A stretch of 64,000 bases of DNA from Apostichopus californicus (Eukaryota; Echinodermata; Holothuroidea; Aspidochirotida; Stichopodidae): positions 1-64,000 of the forward strand of contig JAIPMN010000416.1 in the NCBI GenBank assembly GCA_020650975.1, written 5' to 3'. Positions 25,601 through 37,597 of this stretch are shown here, one piece after another. A program made the translations under genes and the position numbers. Under the pieces are notes generated by a model, which saw nothing but the letters and a program-made list of their open reading frames with translations, was not told where the DNA came from and ran no database searches. Positions within the stretch are counted from its first letter, which is position 1, and every line of letters starts with the position of its first letter.

Positions 25601-28203
25601 CCTTGAGTGAACAATTTCAAGAAAACATGTTTGTGTTTAGGTTAATGCCAGGGGACCCCTCAGATATATAAAGAAGAACATTTCGCTATTTGTATGATCT
25701 CAAACATTTATGCACAAATTGACTGTACACTTATTGGAATGCTCCAGAATAGTTCACTAAAGCTGAGAGGTAATAGACCTATGATCCCTGTAGCTCATAG
25801 TAACCTCTGCATCAAATTGATTGCAAATAATAGGGTAATTTTCTAGTTCAGGAAACTGTACCAACAGTACCATCTGTTCATGTTTTTGCATCAAATTTGA
25901 TGTCAACTGTTGGTTTAGAGCTGCATCACATTCCTGAACCGATGTGTCAACCAATTTGCATATAAAAATCTGGGTGGATGACCCCTGGACATGTTATCAC
26001 ATGATTAGGCTACACCATTATTTCTCAATTTCTAGGAGGAACAGTGAAATACATTGGTTAGACCAAAAGGCCAGATAAAACTTAAATCTCACCATACCTA
26101 GATTGAACAGTGTGAAGGGTAAGCTGGTAGTTTGCTCAAGCTTTGAGGGTGTGCATACCCTATTTGTGCAAGATTGTTTTTCTCATGTCAGATTGAAGTC
26201 TTTCTCAGGAAGGATTTCGACCATGGGCTGTCTACTTATAACCTCTGGGATAAACTCTTCTGTAGTTCATCAAGTGGTATTTGCACTGTACAGGTTTCAT
26301 AAAATTTGAAAAATGAAATTAGTCTTGTTGACATGATCAACTCTTGCTTTTTCAAATGTTCAGTAATTTGTCTTTCTCTCTTAGAATGGTGCTCCGCTTA
26401 TGCAGCAAGCAGACCAGACCCCGAGAAGCTGCAGACCAGCGTCGACACCTTCATGAAGGAATATGATAAAGAAAAGGAAAAGGTAAAAACCACTTGTTGT
26501 GAAATGGTCTGGCTTGCTCTGTAAGATGTAGATGTCGGTCAGTGATTTCCCTTACTCTGATAATGTAGTACATCTTTACACGATGTGGTTGTATCATGCT
26601 GGCTTTACATTGTATTATTCAGTCATGAGCTTTTTCCGCGAATTCCCGGAATATCCGTGATTTATTTTCTATCTCGGGGACAAAAACTATTATCCTAACA
26701 CACTGTAGCATACGCAAACTGAAGCCTATACCGTAATTTTTGCAAAGTATCGTGATTTGTTTTACTGATTATTGTATGCCTTCTATTTGTTGATCGTCAG
26801 AAAACAGAGTTAGCCAAAGAACAAGAAGGAGTTCCCGACGAAGATGGTTGGATCACCGTTACCAAGAAAACAAAGAAAAAAGTGGTTCAAAGGACAGAGA
26901 AAAAGCAACAATGGCTGAAAGCTAAAGCAGCAAGGAAGAGAAAATTAAAGCAACATGCCAACTTCTACACCTTCCAGATCAAGCAGTCGAAAAGAGACCG
27001 TAAGTTTTAAGAGTCATTAGAGGCAAAAATTGGGCAAATAAAAACAACATGCTGATGAAGCATTTGAACAGAAAAAGAGACCGTCATCTTTAAGAGCCTC
27101 TAGAGGAAAAAGTAAGGGAAATTAGGTTCAAGTCAATATATTGTTCAAAAATGTATTTGAAAGGACATACATAAAAGGGAGTTCAATGGTTTATCTCTAC
27201 ATCCCTATAACATTTTGTGACATTGTAAAATGAAACAAAATGATGAAGAAAAAGTTGTTAAACTGTTAACATACTGAGAAGTCCCAGACTAACGGACAGG
27301 AGTATCATGTCTGTTCTAGCGTGGGCTTTTCAACTAAGGCAAAGTGTCACTAAACTATATTAGTTAATTAGAATATGCTGATTGTGCAATATATAATATA
27401 ACTGGCATGTAAGGAATATGTGTTTAATTCAATTTATCTTTAGAGTGCTTATGGTTGTGGAATGTGGGAGGTTGCAAGGGTGTGTGTTTGTGTGTACAAT
27501 CTGTGTTTGTTCGTGAGAACTTGGCTGGTGAACATGGTATGCATTGATATGCATAGATTCCAAACATGAATGACCAGGGCTCTAAATAAACTTAGGAAGA
27601 ATTTCATTGTTGACATGTAAATTGTTCACTGACGATGAAAAAGGAATATGTAAGATGGTGATGTTGTAAAGGCTATTTTCTGGGTTTCAAGATATGCACC
27701 TTTCAATAATGCTCAGTGTTATGGTAAATCCACCACAAAATTCGAAAAATGTATGGTGTCCTATATACTCCTATTCTAGTACAGTAGAACACTACTTGAG
27801 TAGAATTAGGATTTTAATCCTACCCATCCAACTCTTCATACCCTCCCCCACCCCCTTAGGTTCATGCTAGGATTTTAGTCCTACCTGTCCAACTCTTCAC
27901 ACCCCCCACCCATTAGGTTCATGCTAGGTTTTTAATCCTATCTGTCCAATGTCCAACACTTCATACCCCCCCCCTCCTTAGGTATGCTAGGATTTTAGCC
28001 CTACCTGTCCAACACTTCATACCCCCCCCCCTTAGGTTCGTGCTAGGATTTTAATCCTACCTGTCCAACACTTCATACCCCCCTTAGGATCAATATTTCA
28101 TGCTTTTATTTCCGCAGATATCGCAGATTTACGTCGTAAGTTTGAGGAGGACAAGGAACGGATAGCTGCTATGAAAGCAGCCAGGAAGTTCAAACCGTAC
28201 TAG
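22665..28203 (+). CDS. RRP7A: Ribosomal RNA-processing protein 7 homologue (RRP7A), 5' end missing
   Basis: Six plus-strand exons join in phase: 22665-22804, 23685-23807, 24711-24831, 26385-26482, 26801-26999 and 28118-28203 (stop). They give about 254 residues, against 280 in human from memory, so only a short N-terminus is missing. The order fits the family: IEVRFSKD start of the domain, an RRM-like fold with TLFVANVPPYCNE as RNP2-like strand and VYSVAFIVFAN as RNP1-like strand, the STYKTGIASKW segment, PDPEKLQTSVDTFMKEYD, EGVPDEDGWITV, and the diagnostic C-terminus KFEEDKERIAAMKAARKFKP. In yeast Rrp7 acts with Utp22 and CK2 in the small-subunit processome during 18S rRNA maturation in the nucleolus. 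The first exon here starts mid-codon. The third exon's 3' end is part of a minisatellite (24798-25470). Confidence 0.96.
23439..23484. repeat. Perfect 19-bp-stem hairpin in RRP7A intron
   Basis: TGTCTGCCCAGGGAGCTGC (23439-23457) pairs perfectly with 23466-23484 across an 8-base loop. It lies in the intron between the first two visible exons. Pairing does not extend past 19 bp, which is short for a microRNA precursor. Confidence 0.8.
24798..25470 (+). repeat. 73/78-bp minisatellite that includes an exon end and its splice donor
   Basis: Nine head-to-tail copies start at 24798, 24871, 24949, 25027, 25105, 25178, 25251, 25324 and 25397. The first 34 bases of copy 1 are the coding end of the third visible RRP7A exon. 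Every copy repeats that exon end and the donor: seven keep GAGTAAGT, while copies 5 and 7 have GAGTAAGC. Copies 2-4 carry a 5-bp insertion that makes them 78 bp. Confidence 0.92.
27815..28090. repeat. About 55-bp minisatellite with poly-C, about 5 copies
   Basis: The unit contains GCTAGGATTTTAATCCTACC, TGTCCAACACTTCATA and a C run ending CTTAGGTTC. It sits in the last intron of RRP7A, ending about 30 bp before the final acceptor. AGGATTTTAATCCT is itself palindromic. Confidence 0.88.
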
Positions 28204-28338
28204 GGAGCAATAATATCGTCATCAGCTCAACGTAAATAGCTTGTCTTGTTCTAGCCGACAATCTGAGGAACTGATGTATTGCCCTGTACCTGAAGAACAT
28301 CATTCATATCACTGTTTGGTTCTGAACTATGGGGAGCC

Positions 28339-28344
28339 AATAAA
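28339..28344 (+). promoter_or_regulatory. Polyadenylation signal for RRP7A
   Basis: AATAAA lies 136 bp after the RRP7A stop codon, at the usual distance for a short 3' UTR. Confidence 0.65.
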
Positions 28345-28715
28345 TGGAGGATAAAACAGCTGGTTGCATTTCATAAGTTACCTTCAGAAAAATATGTTTT
28401 ACTTTATGTCAAATATGTTCAAAGCAATCAGTGATAGGGGCAAAATAAGTATATGCAAAGTTAATTTGACCAGTTACCAGTAGTGAGTGCAAATAGGGCC
28501 ATGGCCCTGCTTCCAGGGAAAACCATTTAGTTGGAGTTTTTACATTAATTTGTGGAAGACAACCACTCCTCTGGGTCAACATGTGCTCTACAACCTTGCG
28601 TATACAGTAGACCTAATTATAACCAGCTGCTAACATCAGTCTTTATGAAATACCACACGACAAAGTTCTTTGAACTTGCTTGCAATTATGATATCAACCA
28701 AAAAAAAGTTGATGT

Positions 28716-29025
28716 GTGGGGTAGAGGGGGTGATTAAGAGTTTTTGTGTGGGTAAGGGGGTAAATAAGAGTTGTGTGTGGTAAAGGGGTGAATAAGAGTT
28801 GGTGTGTGGGCTGTGGGGGTACAGGGATGAATTTGAGGTGTGTGGGGATAAAGGGGTGAATAAGAGTTGTGTGGAGGTAAAGGGGTGAATAAGAGTTGGT
28901 GTGAGGCGGGGGGAGGGGTAAAGGGATGAATAAGAGATGGTGTGTGGTGGTAAAGGGGTGATTAAGAGTTGGTGTGGGTAAAGGGGTAAATAAAGAGTTG
29001 TGTGGGGTAAAGGGATTGGATGAAC
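28716..29025. repeat. About 30-bp minisatellite (GTAAAGGGGTGAATAAGAGT), about 10 copies
   Basis: Imperfect copies of GTGTGGGGTAAAGGGGTGAA followed by TAAGAGTTG. The open frames on the minus strand are by-products. Confidence 0.87.
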
Positions 29026-30194
29026 AATGAGGAATTGCAGATACTATATTAATCATTGTAAAAATATCCTCTTGCAAGGATTGTGATTAACAAGGTTGTG
29101 ACAAGATTCATCAATGCCAGTCCCTTACACTCTACTGTAGTATCTCCTATTTTCCTTGTCAGTAAGTTTCCTGGGAAGTTAATAAAATGTGGTATCTTTT
29201 ATCTTTTAATACTTTGTTCCAACGTATCTAGGTCAAGTTTAATATTGGAACCTTTATTTATAAGACAGAAATATCCTGCATGGAATTTGGAAATAGAATC
29301 CCAGAAGTGTGATTTTGTATTTTACTGAAGGCAATATCAAGATTCGTAGCAAAAAGCGACCCGTCATTGTCTGCATTGTTATTTCACATCACTTCTACGT
29401 AAGAGGTACCGTAACCCACATAGACAAACAGGATCAGAATATTCATTAACTTGATTGGAAGGAATGCTGACTCTCGACATCCTCTGTTAAGATAAGTGAT
29501 AAGTGATTCTCCGCAAGTACAGTTGCTTGATAGGTTGAACACACAGGCTACTATCAAATGTTGACATTGGTAATTTGTTAAACATTGTCTCTGTGCATAT
29601 GCAATATTAATCATAAAATTAAATAAAAATATCACATCTAACAAGTTTCTTTTTCAGTTTCTACATCATGTGACTGTTTCTCTTGGCAATAGGGTTGTTT
29701 TTTTCTTGTAAACTAGAAATGTGACAAAACTATATCTACCCTAGTCATGAGTATTGTAGAAAAACTGCAGACTCAGCCATGAATGGGGAAGTGAAAAATG
29801 TGACAAAATGAAACCACAAAATTTCATCAGTATTCGATGTTCATCTTTGCTGTGGTATCACCAAAGCAATGTACCTTTGATTATAGCTTACATAATGCTA
29901 CTAATTTGCCACCATTGGTGTAACCTGTGGCATACATCACATGATTGGTGTAGGGTTGGTATATTCATTCAGCATCCTGGCAACATAATATGACCTCAGG
30001 TTTTGCAGTAGATTAGCTAGATCCACAGAAAAAGTGGCTCTTCTTGTGCTCACTAAGGTGGAATTCATCCAAGGTGTACTTTTGGTATTACTTTATACAA
30101 GGTCTTCAGACTGTTAACCTCTTATAATCTTAAATGACCTTAGGCCTCAATAAACAAACGTTTGCGATCTTCTGTTCACTAATACAGCTAGATC

Positions 30195-30405
30195 TTAAAG
30201 TGCATACATGGGTAAGCTGAACAAATGACCCAAATTTCTGGGCGAGTTTACATGATTTTCATTATTATCGTGTCACTTCCAAACAAAGCCGCATTTAATT
30301 TCATACTGTACAATGTTAGTGAGAACAATTTATAATTTTATTTAAGAGTAAAATTTTAAATGCTTTTTGCGCTACCTTTCAACTTCTCTATTCAGTTTAG
30401 CTAGA
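30195..30405. repeat. Direct repeat flanking the last INTS15 exon, copy A
   Basis: It shares ACATGGGTA, GCTGAACAAATG, AATTTCTGGGC, TGATTTTCAT, GAGAACAATTTATAA and CTACCTTTCAACTTCTCT, in the same order, with 31141-31455. The two copies are diverged and lie on either side of the final INTS15 exon. Confidence 0.7.
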
Positions 30406-30955
30406 TCTTACACCATGTTACAAGGTTTCCAGACTTCAACCTGCAAAAAAGATTGACCTCTCTGGAACTTATTAAGGTGGATCTGCATTCAAGATTGAAG
30501 ATCATCCAAGCTTTACTCCTGAACTTCACAAGCAACTCACACATAAACACAGCTTCGCCATTGCATAGATTACTTTTGCCATCCGCAGGGAATCAAAATT
30601 CTCCGGACGATTTCGAGTGTGATATGCCCATCGATTTGCTGTACAAATTCATCGTTGTCTTCAATGCCATTAAGTACTATAGTTTACAATTGAGATTAAC
30701 ACAGAGTAGTAGCAATACAAGAATGACTCATTAATAAAGATGCCACAATGTGTTTGCAGGCAATCCTAAAGCACCAACAGATCTCTTTGGATTATTTTCA
30801 TAAACAGTCAGTCTCTCTCTATCCGGGAAATGTGGTATTTTTTCCAACTCAGCCTCATTTCATGAGGTACCACTGTAATTGGTCTGGAAGCCATAATTTG
30901 ACAACAAATTAGTGTATGCGCAGTTAATCCAGAATTGTCTTGGCCACTGTAAAGT

Positions 30956-33900
30956 TTATTCATGTCTGGAGTGCAGAACGATATCTAGTAAGTGGGATGG
31001 CGGCAACCCCTCGCAAAGGTCTTCGATTTCACCTAAAATAGAAGAGACCTATAAACATTAAGTGAAAGCTAGTTAAAGTGTCACCTGTCATGTAGAACCA
31101 TAAACTAACAATGCATTCCTTATACAGAGTATATACTTACAGTGGATACATGGGTATTAAAGCTGAACAAATGTCCTAAAATTTCTGGGCACTGTTAATA
31201 TGATTTTCATAATTATCATAATTAATTTTCATAATTAAGTGTGACATTTCCAAACAATACACACTTAATTTAATACTGTACTACGTTTGGTGAGAACAAT
31301 TTATAAATTAATGGAGAATTTTTTTTCAAAACAAATAACAATTTCACATGTACACCTTTGACATCCTCTACATTATCAACCCACTAAAACATTGTATTTT
31401 AGAGTAAGATTTTAAATCCTTTTAGCTCTACCTTTCAACTTCTCTTTTCAGTCATGGAACACTTTTTAGCATTTGGTCGTTAATATTGTCAAACCTACTG
31501 AGCAGTTAATCAGAATAAGTAGAATAGAACTCAAAAGTAAGACTGTTTACGTACTGATCAACCTGAGACAACTCCCTAGAGGTTTTTTTCTCCAGGATTA
31601 AAAGTAAACCACGTAGTACGTATTGAACAGGATTTGATCTTAAGCACTTTATCACTAATCACATGTTATTAACCAAATTGAAAAATAAATATGTTTATAC
31701 ATCAACATAAGTATTGTAAATTTACCAGTCCAGCTTAGTGAAATATATGGTTAAGGGAGTCTCTGTCAGAAATTAGAAAATATTGATCCACATCAATTGA
31801 AATAATCTGCTCTTGTGTCAAGACAAATGTATTCAAAGCAACAAATTTGTTCGGAAACAAGTCTTGAATCATTCAAAGAAGTGTCACCATCATACCTGAA
31901 GATATTTCGAGTTGCTTGGCAGCATTCCCGATCTGTACAGCCTCTGCTAGTCTATCTAGGCTCATCTCTACTGCTGTTTCCGATGAAACTATAGTTTTCA
32001 GTTTTCTTCTCATCTCTGTCACAACATTCAGAATATCCTGCCTTGGGATTACATAAACCTTGTCTCCATCTCGTTCAATTTGCGGAGTAGCGGTTATGGC
32101 TTGGATGAGATAGTAAAATAGTTTTGAGACGACCAAGGTCTCTTCTTTGTGATTCTCTCTTGACGATTTTAAGTTCCAGAGAGGATGCATGATGGTAAAG
32201 AGGAGAAGGTGACCAACTGGACCCACTGTCGGTACGGTCTTCTCCTTCGAGACTTTGTGAAACGTTGCATTTTGTGGAAAAGGATTTGTCGCATGCAGAA
32301 GGCAAACTTTGGGGTTCTTGCTCAGCCAATTAGCAGAAATTTTGAGAAAAATGGACGTCCAAGGCTCAAAGTCTTCATCTTTGTAACCTGCAAAGGAACA
32401 AGATCGCTATGGTCATCAAATAATATTAACACTTTGACTACTGATAACCAAGAGTTTGATGTTTCCCAAAGGAGCTACAGTAGGCTAAGAAGGGATGTAT
32501 AAGGAAGAATCACTTGATAGTACTGGACTTTACTAAAGCTTGCAATTCTCGTGTCAATCTGCAAATCTTGAAAAATGAACATTGTTGTGATACTTTGAAC
32601 ACCAGGGAAGTAGATATTTCCCAAAAATTGTCCAGAATAGCTGTAAAGTGTGTTTCCAGTTTCCTTTATTAACTCTGTGACCAACTGTACAAAGTATTTA
32701 TTTAATGGTTGCATTAACTAATTGTCACAATATAAATTTTGTACTTTTTGAAAGTATCAAGCATTAGCATCACTTGCTGATACTAAACTTCAGTTCTATC
32801 AAAGGAGAACAGAACATTAATTATCCCTTCAAGCTTTGCCAAATGCTTATACAGTTCTTTTTTGCAATCTCACAATTTCAAAAAGTTGCTGTTTTAGCTA
32901 TTTTAATGTTCTTGTTAACACTAGGAATAAAACAAAAGGATACCTTGAACACAGAGATAGCTGAAGACACAGGGTAGTAACTGATTTAGAAACTGAGGGC
33001 AGACTTCAGGTAATCTCTCGAGTGCGTGTGAGGTGTTTGGCAGCAGGTCACAGAAATCCATCAGGATACTATCAACCAGTCCCATGGCACAAGGTGAAAG
33101 ATTCTGTGGAAAAGAAGATAAGCAATTAATAACAATGCATTTTCACTGGGATATCTATCAACCATCCTTTTTCTCATAAATATTTCATATTTTGGAGGTT
33201 AAGTTCCACTTTCTGGGACCAAATATTATGCATTTTGTGGTGTATTGCTGCTGCATATAGATGTGCTGGCATGGCTAACGATAGGAAATAACCGCTTGTG
33301 ATGATGGTGAGAGGCTAACAATTTTGGGGTTGTTAATTTGATATTATCAATAACTGTTCCTACAGTGTTATTCCATCTCACGAAGGGGTTCTTAAACCCT
33401 CGTCTACCATTAGTTATAACACTAGTTTGGACGTGAAAGGGTAAAAAAATATATGCCATGCCGGGTCCTTTGTTTTACATCTTAGGCCCCTGCCATCTGA
33501 GATCTTGTCATAACATTCTCACCTTAGTCAAAGTGAGTATTACAGGGCTCACCAAAGCTAAAACTGAATTACTGTTTCTGTTGCAATAATTCTTCACTGC
33601 ATTTTTGAATTTTTACAACAAGAAGTAAGAAACAACCATCAGCTTGCAGTACTTTTAGGTCCATTGATCTTTACGAAGATCATAACATAAAAATAGCAAA
33701 ATTAAAATCATCAAACCTGAGTATGTAACCAAACTGCAGCACATTCCAGGACCTCCTGACACTGAAGAGACAAAGCCATGGATACCGTCTTATGGAGAAT
33801 CTTCTGCCTGTGTTCTTCAACATTATCACTGGGGATGGTTCTCCCACCAAACAGAGCTTCAAAGGTCAGAAACTTAGAAGATGAGCTTGCTTGCCGCTGG

Positions 33901-35303
33901 AAATGCTTGCAGATTTCCTCCAATAGGTGAAGTTCTCTTGTTAGAGTTAGCTGTGTAGTGTGTACATCAATAAATAGTACATAAATATAATAAATTTACC
34001 TTTATACCATATAAAGAACAGGTTTGTTTTCCACAAATGGTTCAATTCTTGGATATATGTACATGTATACTTGTATGTTTGAAGCCTGTCTATTGCTTTC
34101 AAGTATCCATGAGGCAGGTCTAAGGTTTATGATCAAATATTGAAAATATCAGCTGAGTCTGTTTACACAAGATCTGCTTGGTGACATCGTTAATTGTGCA
34201 GCTACTTGGCTATTTTAAATAGTAATTTGAGAATAAGATTGACCAATTATTCCTTGGTTTTTAATTACCAAATAAAATAAAATTGCAAATCCACAAATTA
34301 AAATATCTGACATTCGACCTAGCACATAGCCTAGCATGATGATCTAAAGGATGCATGGAAATGACTCAATGAGCAGTTTTAGACATAGTTCATTTTGCTT
34401 TAAATTCTTTACAATCATACTGAGATAAGGAGCAATATGGATGTACTGTACCATAGAAGGGGCTAGTTATTATATGAACAAATTATGTATCTGAACTTCT
34501 TGTCTATAGATCTGTGTTCATGTCTAACTGTTCAGGCACACTTGGCAGATATTGGGTGGAAGTAAAACCTCACTGTTTGTTTACTTAGTGCATCTCTGCT
34601 CACCTGAACTTGAACTTGGTCGGTTTTGAAGAAGATAAAGCTATCGATGAGGAAAAGAAGTTGTTGTTTATTTGGAAACTTCCCTGTCTGGTAGTTCCTA
34701 CAATGTTCAAAGTAATTGCCTAACCAGTTTAGGACAACCCTTGTTGCATTTGGAAAACCTTGCTGACTAAGCAACAGTACAATCGCAGGTAACCGTTTAG
34801 GAACATCTGAGTACCATAAGCAAACTGTGTCCGTCAACTCTGTAAAATAATTGAAGAACAATACAGTGCAATGGCTGAGGTTTCATAAATTATAAGCTAA
34901 GATATCCAAAGGCTGACTGAAAACCATAAAAACACACTGATGTTAGGCCTAAACAATGTAGATGACATAATATTATTAATAAGGGCCTAGCCTATACTGA
35001 TTAGTTTCATTTGGCTGAGACCACTCTGTATCTTACTGTGTACTATCAGTTTATTCTTTGGTGTATCGTTATAGTACTATGCCTAAAGAAAAGAAACTTA
35101 AGCATCTGATTTTACAGTTACACATCTCTTCTAAGTTCTATGCCGATAGTCGACACCGTGCGAAGTTATTTCGCGAAACTAATCTTCACGCTAAACGGAG
35201 CTAAGTACATACAATAGATGTTTGGGATTACTAGTGTACGCCTTACTGTGAACTTAATACCTGACATTCCAGCCATCATTTGCTTTTTCTGAAAGTTGTC
35301 CAT
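30956..35303 (-). CDS. INTS15: Integrator complex subunit 15 (INTS15, C7orf26 family), complete
   Basis: Six minus-strand exons join in phase: 35261-35303 (ATG), 34604-34839, 33717-33950, 32944-33103, 31896-32387 and 30956-31032 (stop), giving 413 residues. Recognisable family blocks are LTRELHLLEEICKHFQ, QEVLECAAVWLHTQ (human VLECAASWLQ), the helical middle GHLLLFTIMHPLW, AVEMSLDRLAEAVQI (human IELSLDRLAQALQV) and LCEGLPPSHLLDIVL. An in-frame TAG lies 33 bases upstream of the ATG. INTS15 associates with the INTS10-13-14 arm of Integrator, which cleaves snRNA precursors and attenuates Pol II transcription in the nucleus. Compared with the human protein the N-terminus is longer and the Pro/His-rich tail after LLQLVISG is absent. 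The stop codon lies inside an AATAAA (30955-30960). Confidence 0.95.
31141..31455. repeat. Direct repeat flanking the last INTS15 exon, copy B
   Basis: This is the partner of 30195-30405, in the last intron of INTS15. It carries extra AT-rich insertions such as a doubled TTTTCATAATTA. Confidence 0.7.
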
Positions 35304-35556
35304 GTCTTTGATGAGAGTGTAGCTGTTTAAGGCATACTAGACTACTTTACCAGAAACATTTAAAGAATCAAAGAATCACAAGCTATTTCAGCGCAACAAG
35401 CAGTTTGGGTGTACCGATCTTTATCAAGCTCCTCACTAATTTTCATTGATCTGAAAAAAATTTGGAAAAGTGTACGATTGTTTGCCTGGTATATACTGCA
35501 TAAAATTACTTTAAGCTAATTTCAATGATTCAATCGCATGTCATTATAACAATAAA

Positions 35557-35624
35557 CATTCACATTCTTGTTTGAAAACAACTATGTCTATAGACATAGT
35601 TGTTTTCAAACAAGAATGTGAATG
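35557..35624. repeat. Perfect 68-bp palindrome without spacer
   Basis: The 34-base arm starting CATTCACATTCTTGTTTGAA is followed immediately by its exact reverse complement; the centre is GTCTA/TAGAC at 35590/35591. Pairing stops exactly at the ends. It lies 254 bp upstream of the INTS15 start codon. Confidence 0.95.
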
Positions 35625-37250
35625 GCGTTATATATTCGAATCTGATTTCCGACTTCGTTTATAGGCCTACTTATGGTAAGTAAACCAAATGGAAAAAAGG
35701 GAGAGTGGGCCTCTATATAGCGATAGGAGCTGGACGGTTTACGCGCGAGATGGCCCGATCTTCTTTCGATTCAACATGAAATTTTGAGGCTTGAGCTACG
35801 TGCAAACTTGTGTCATCGAATGCGGAAAATTATGTCAGATGGGTAAACTTATCTAAATGTAAAGGCTTAATGCACGACCGTACGACTGACACACATACAC
35901 GATGAACCACTTAGTTTCGATTCAGTGTGGCAAATTCCAAGGAAATATATGAGATGAGGGAAGGTCGGGAAATGTTTAACGTGCTCCTTGTGACTCATAT
36001 GCTTATAAGCCTTATACAGCTGGCATAACGACGGTTGTAGTAAAAGTGCTGGGGAGAGAATGATACAGGACTTCCCCGGCTCAATTAGCTGTGGCTTAGG
36101 TATGGCTTCAGGGGCTGCGGTTCAAGAGAGATAGATCTGGGCCATAAACCCTTCAGCCCGTACTTGACACAAGGCCAGATATGTAACAATCACAAAATCT
36201 GTTGGATATCTCAAGTTCAAGATCTTACTTAACTGGCATTGGGATCCGTTAGCTCAAGATGTCCGAACCAACTTTTTTTTTGGGGGGGGGGGGGAGGGCC
36301 TCGAACATATATGGGGGCTTATTTAAATGAACAGCCATTTAGATTGGCCTCTGGGCTCAGGGGAAGTAGATTTGAACTTTGCACGTAACCTTAACATTAT
36401 AACGTTCTCTCAAGATGCCTTTCATAGAATTAATTTTTCCGAACCTAATTGTTCATTATGAACAAAAAGCTATGGAATTGAGAAAAGACTTTTCCGACCC
36501 TATCTTAGCAATTATATAGCTTCGGGCTGATGACAACTGAAACTACTGAAAGCTGTCAATTGACACGGAAGATGATATGAATCTTGAAATTTAAAAGTAA
36601 AGAAGAAGAAATCTCAGCCTTATAGACCTTCAAAGCCATTCTACAAAATGAGAGCAATTTGATAGGCTTAGGCTATAGGGAGCACTTATGCATGTGTTAA
36701 GGTCATCAGAAGGTCATTAAATAAAACTTTATATATATAGCTTTAAATAAAGTACATCGGTCATTCCGCATTCATGTTCAATCTTCATTCAGCAGTTTTA
36801 AGTAAAGCGCTCCATCGGATCATTTCCATTTACCAGGTGAGAAGTTAGTGAATAATTGGATACTCGTCTGTTGCTGTTCAGTGTAGGGGCTCAGCCTAGT
36901 TTGGAACCTTAACCGGTCTATAGTAGGCTATTTAGATTAAAGATAAAAGTATACTCTTAGCATAGGCAGGCCTAAGTTTGATCCGTAATTCGAACTTAAA
37001 GTACCCCCCCCCCCCCACAAAAAGGGGGAAAAGACCAGGGTAGGAAATCGAAGGGTTACCAGAAACTGCGGGAGAAAACTTATTTCCCCGGTTCCGAGTT
37101 ATATATTTCTTTTTTTTCATATTAAAGTTATGACCTTGTGTCACGTGTTGTTAAGATGAAGCAAGGGTCCAGCTCTAACTGTTGGAACGCGGCCCCTGCT
37201 TTATTGTCTCCAATTCACGCTATAGCTAGGAAATTTTTGTGATTACGTAT

Positions 37251-37381
37251 TCGACCTGCCACGGTCGTAAATCGACCTCAGGATCCAAAATGAGTTTGAC
37301 AAGAACAATTACGTGGCAGGCATTGCCGACTAATTGGTCAAACGAGGTCATATTACGAAATTTACGACCAAGGCAGGTCGA
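37251..37381. repeat. Inverted repeat upstream of the CBX start codon
   Basis: TCGACCTGCCACGGTCGTAAAT (37251-37272) is inverted at 37360-37381 with 20 of 22 bases matching. The arms are 87 bp apart and about 217-347 bp before the ATG. It could be a short transposon remnant or paired binding sites. Confidence 0.7.
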
Positions 37382-37597
37382 TATGTGTTGGAAATTTGGC
37401 ATATACAATATCATAGCGTTCTCTTTGGTACCGTTTGGCGTATTTTACGTCGGCCAAAATGGTCAGGCGATCGTAGAAAACATGCACAATGTACGACATT
37501 ACATCATTGATCTGTACATCCGTGCATTACATTTACAGCGTACAAACACGATAGTTTCTACCAGTTACGCTACTCTGCTACAACTTCTAGCGAAAAT

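Larger units (their letters stand above)
28204..30955. other. Interval between the converging RRP7A and INTS15 genes
   Basis: It holds 3' UTR sequence of both genes, a G-rich minisatellite (28716-29025) and, near its right side, a segment (about 30195-30405) duplicated in the last INTS15 intron. No coding exon was recognised. Confidence 0.55.
35304..37597. other. Divergent promoter interval between INTS15 and the first CBX gene
   Basis: The two start codons are 2.3 kb apart and the genes run in opposite directions, so both promoters should lie here. It contains a perfect 68-bp palindrome (35557-35624), a run of G at about 36281-36294, a run of C at about 37004-37016 and an inverted repeat close to the CBX start (37251-37381). 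I see no TATA box at a convincing position. Confidence 0.55.

Noticed and set aside
28694-29077. Pro/His/Thr-rich minus-strand open frame
   Set aside because: It is the complement of the G-rich minisatellite at 28716-29025.
32475-32714. Minus-strand open frame of 79 codons that at first looked like an INTS15 exon
   Set aside because: It would need a splice phase that does not match the exon ending at 32944. The exon at 31896-32387 matches in phase and continues the family alignment directly, so this is intron.
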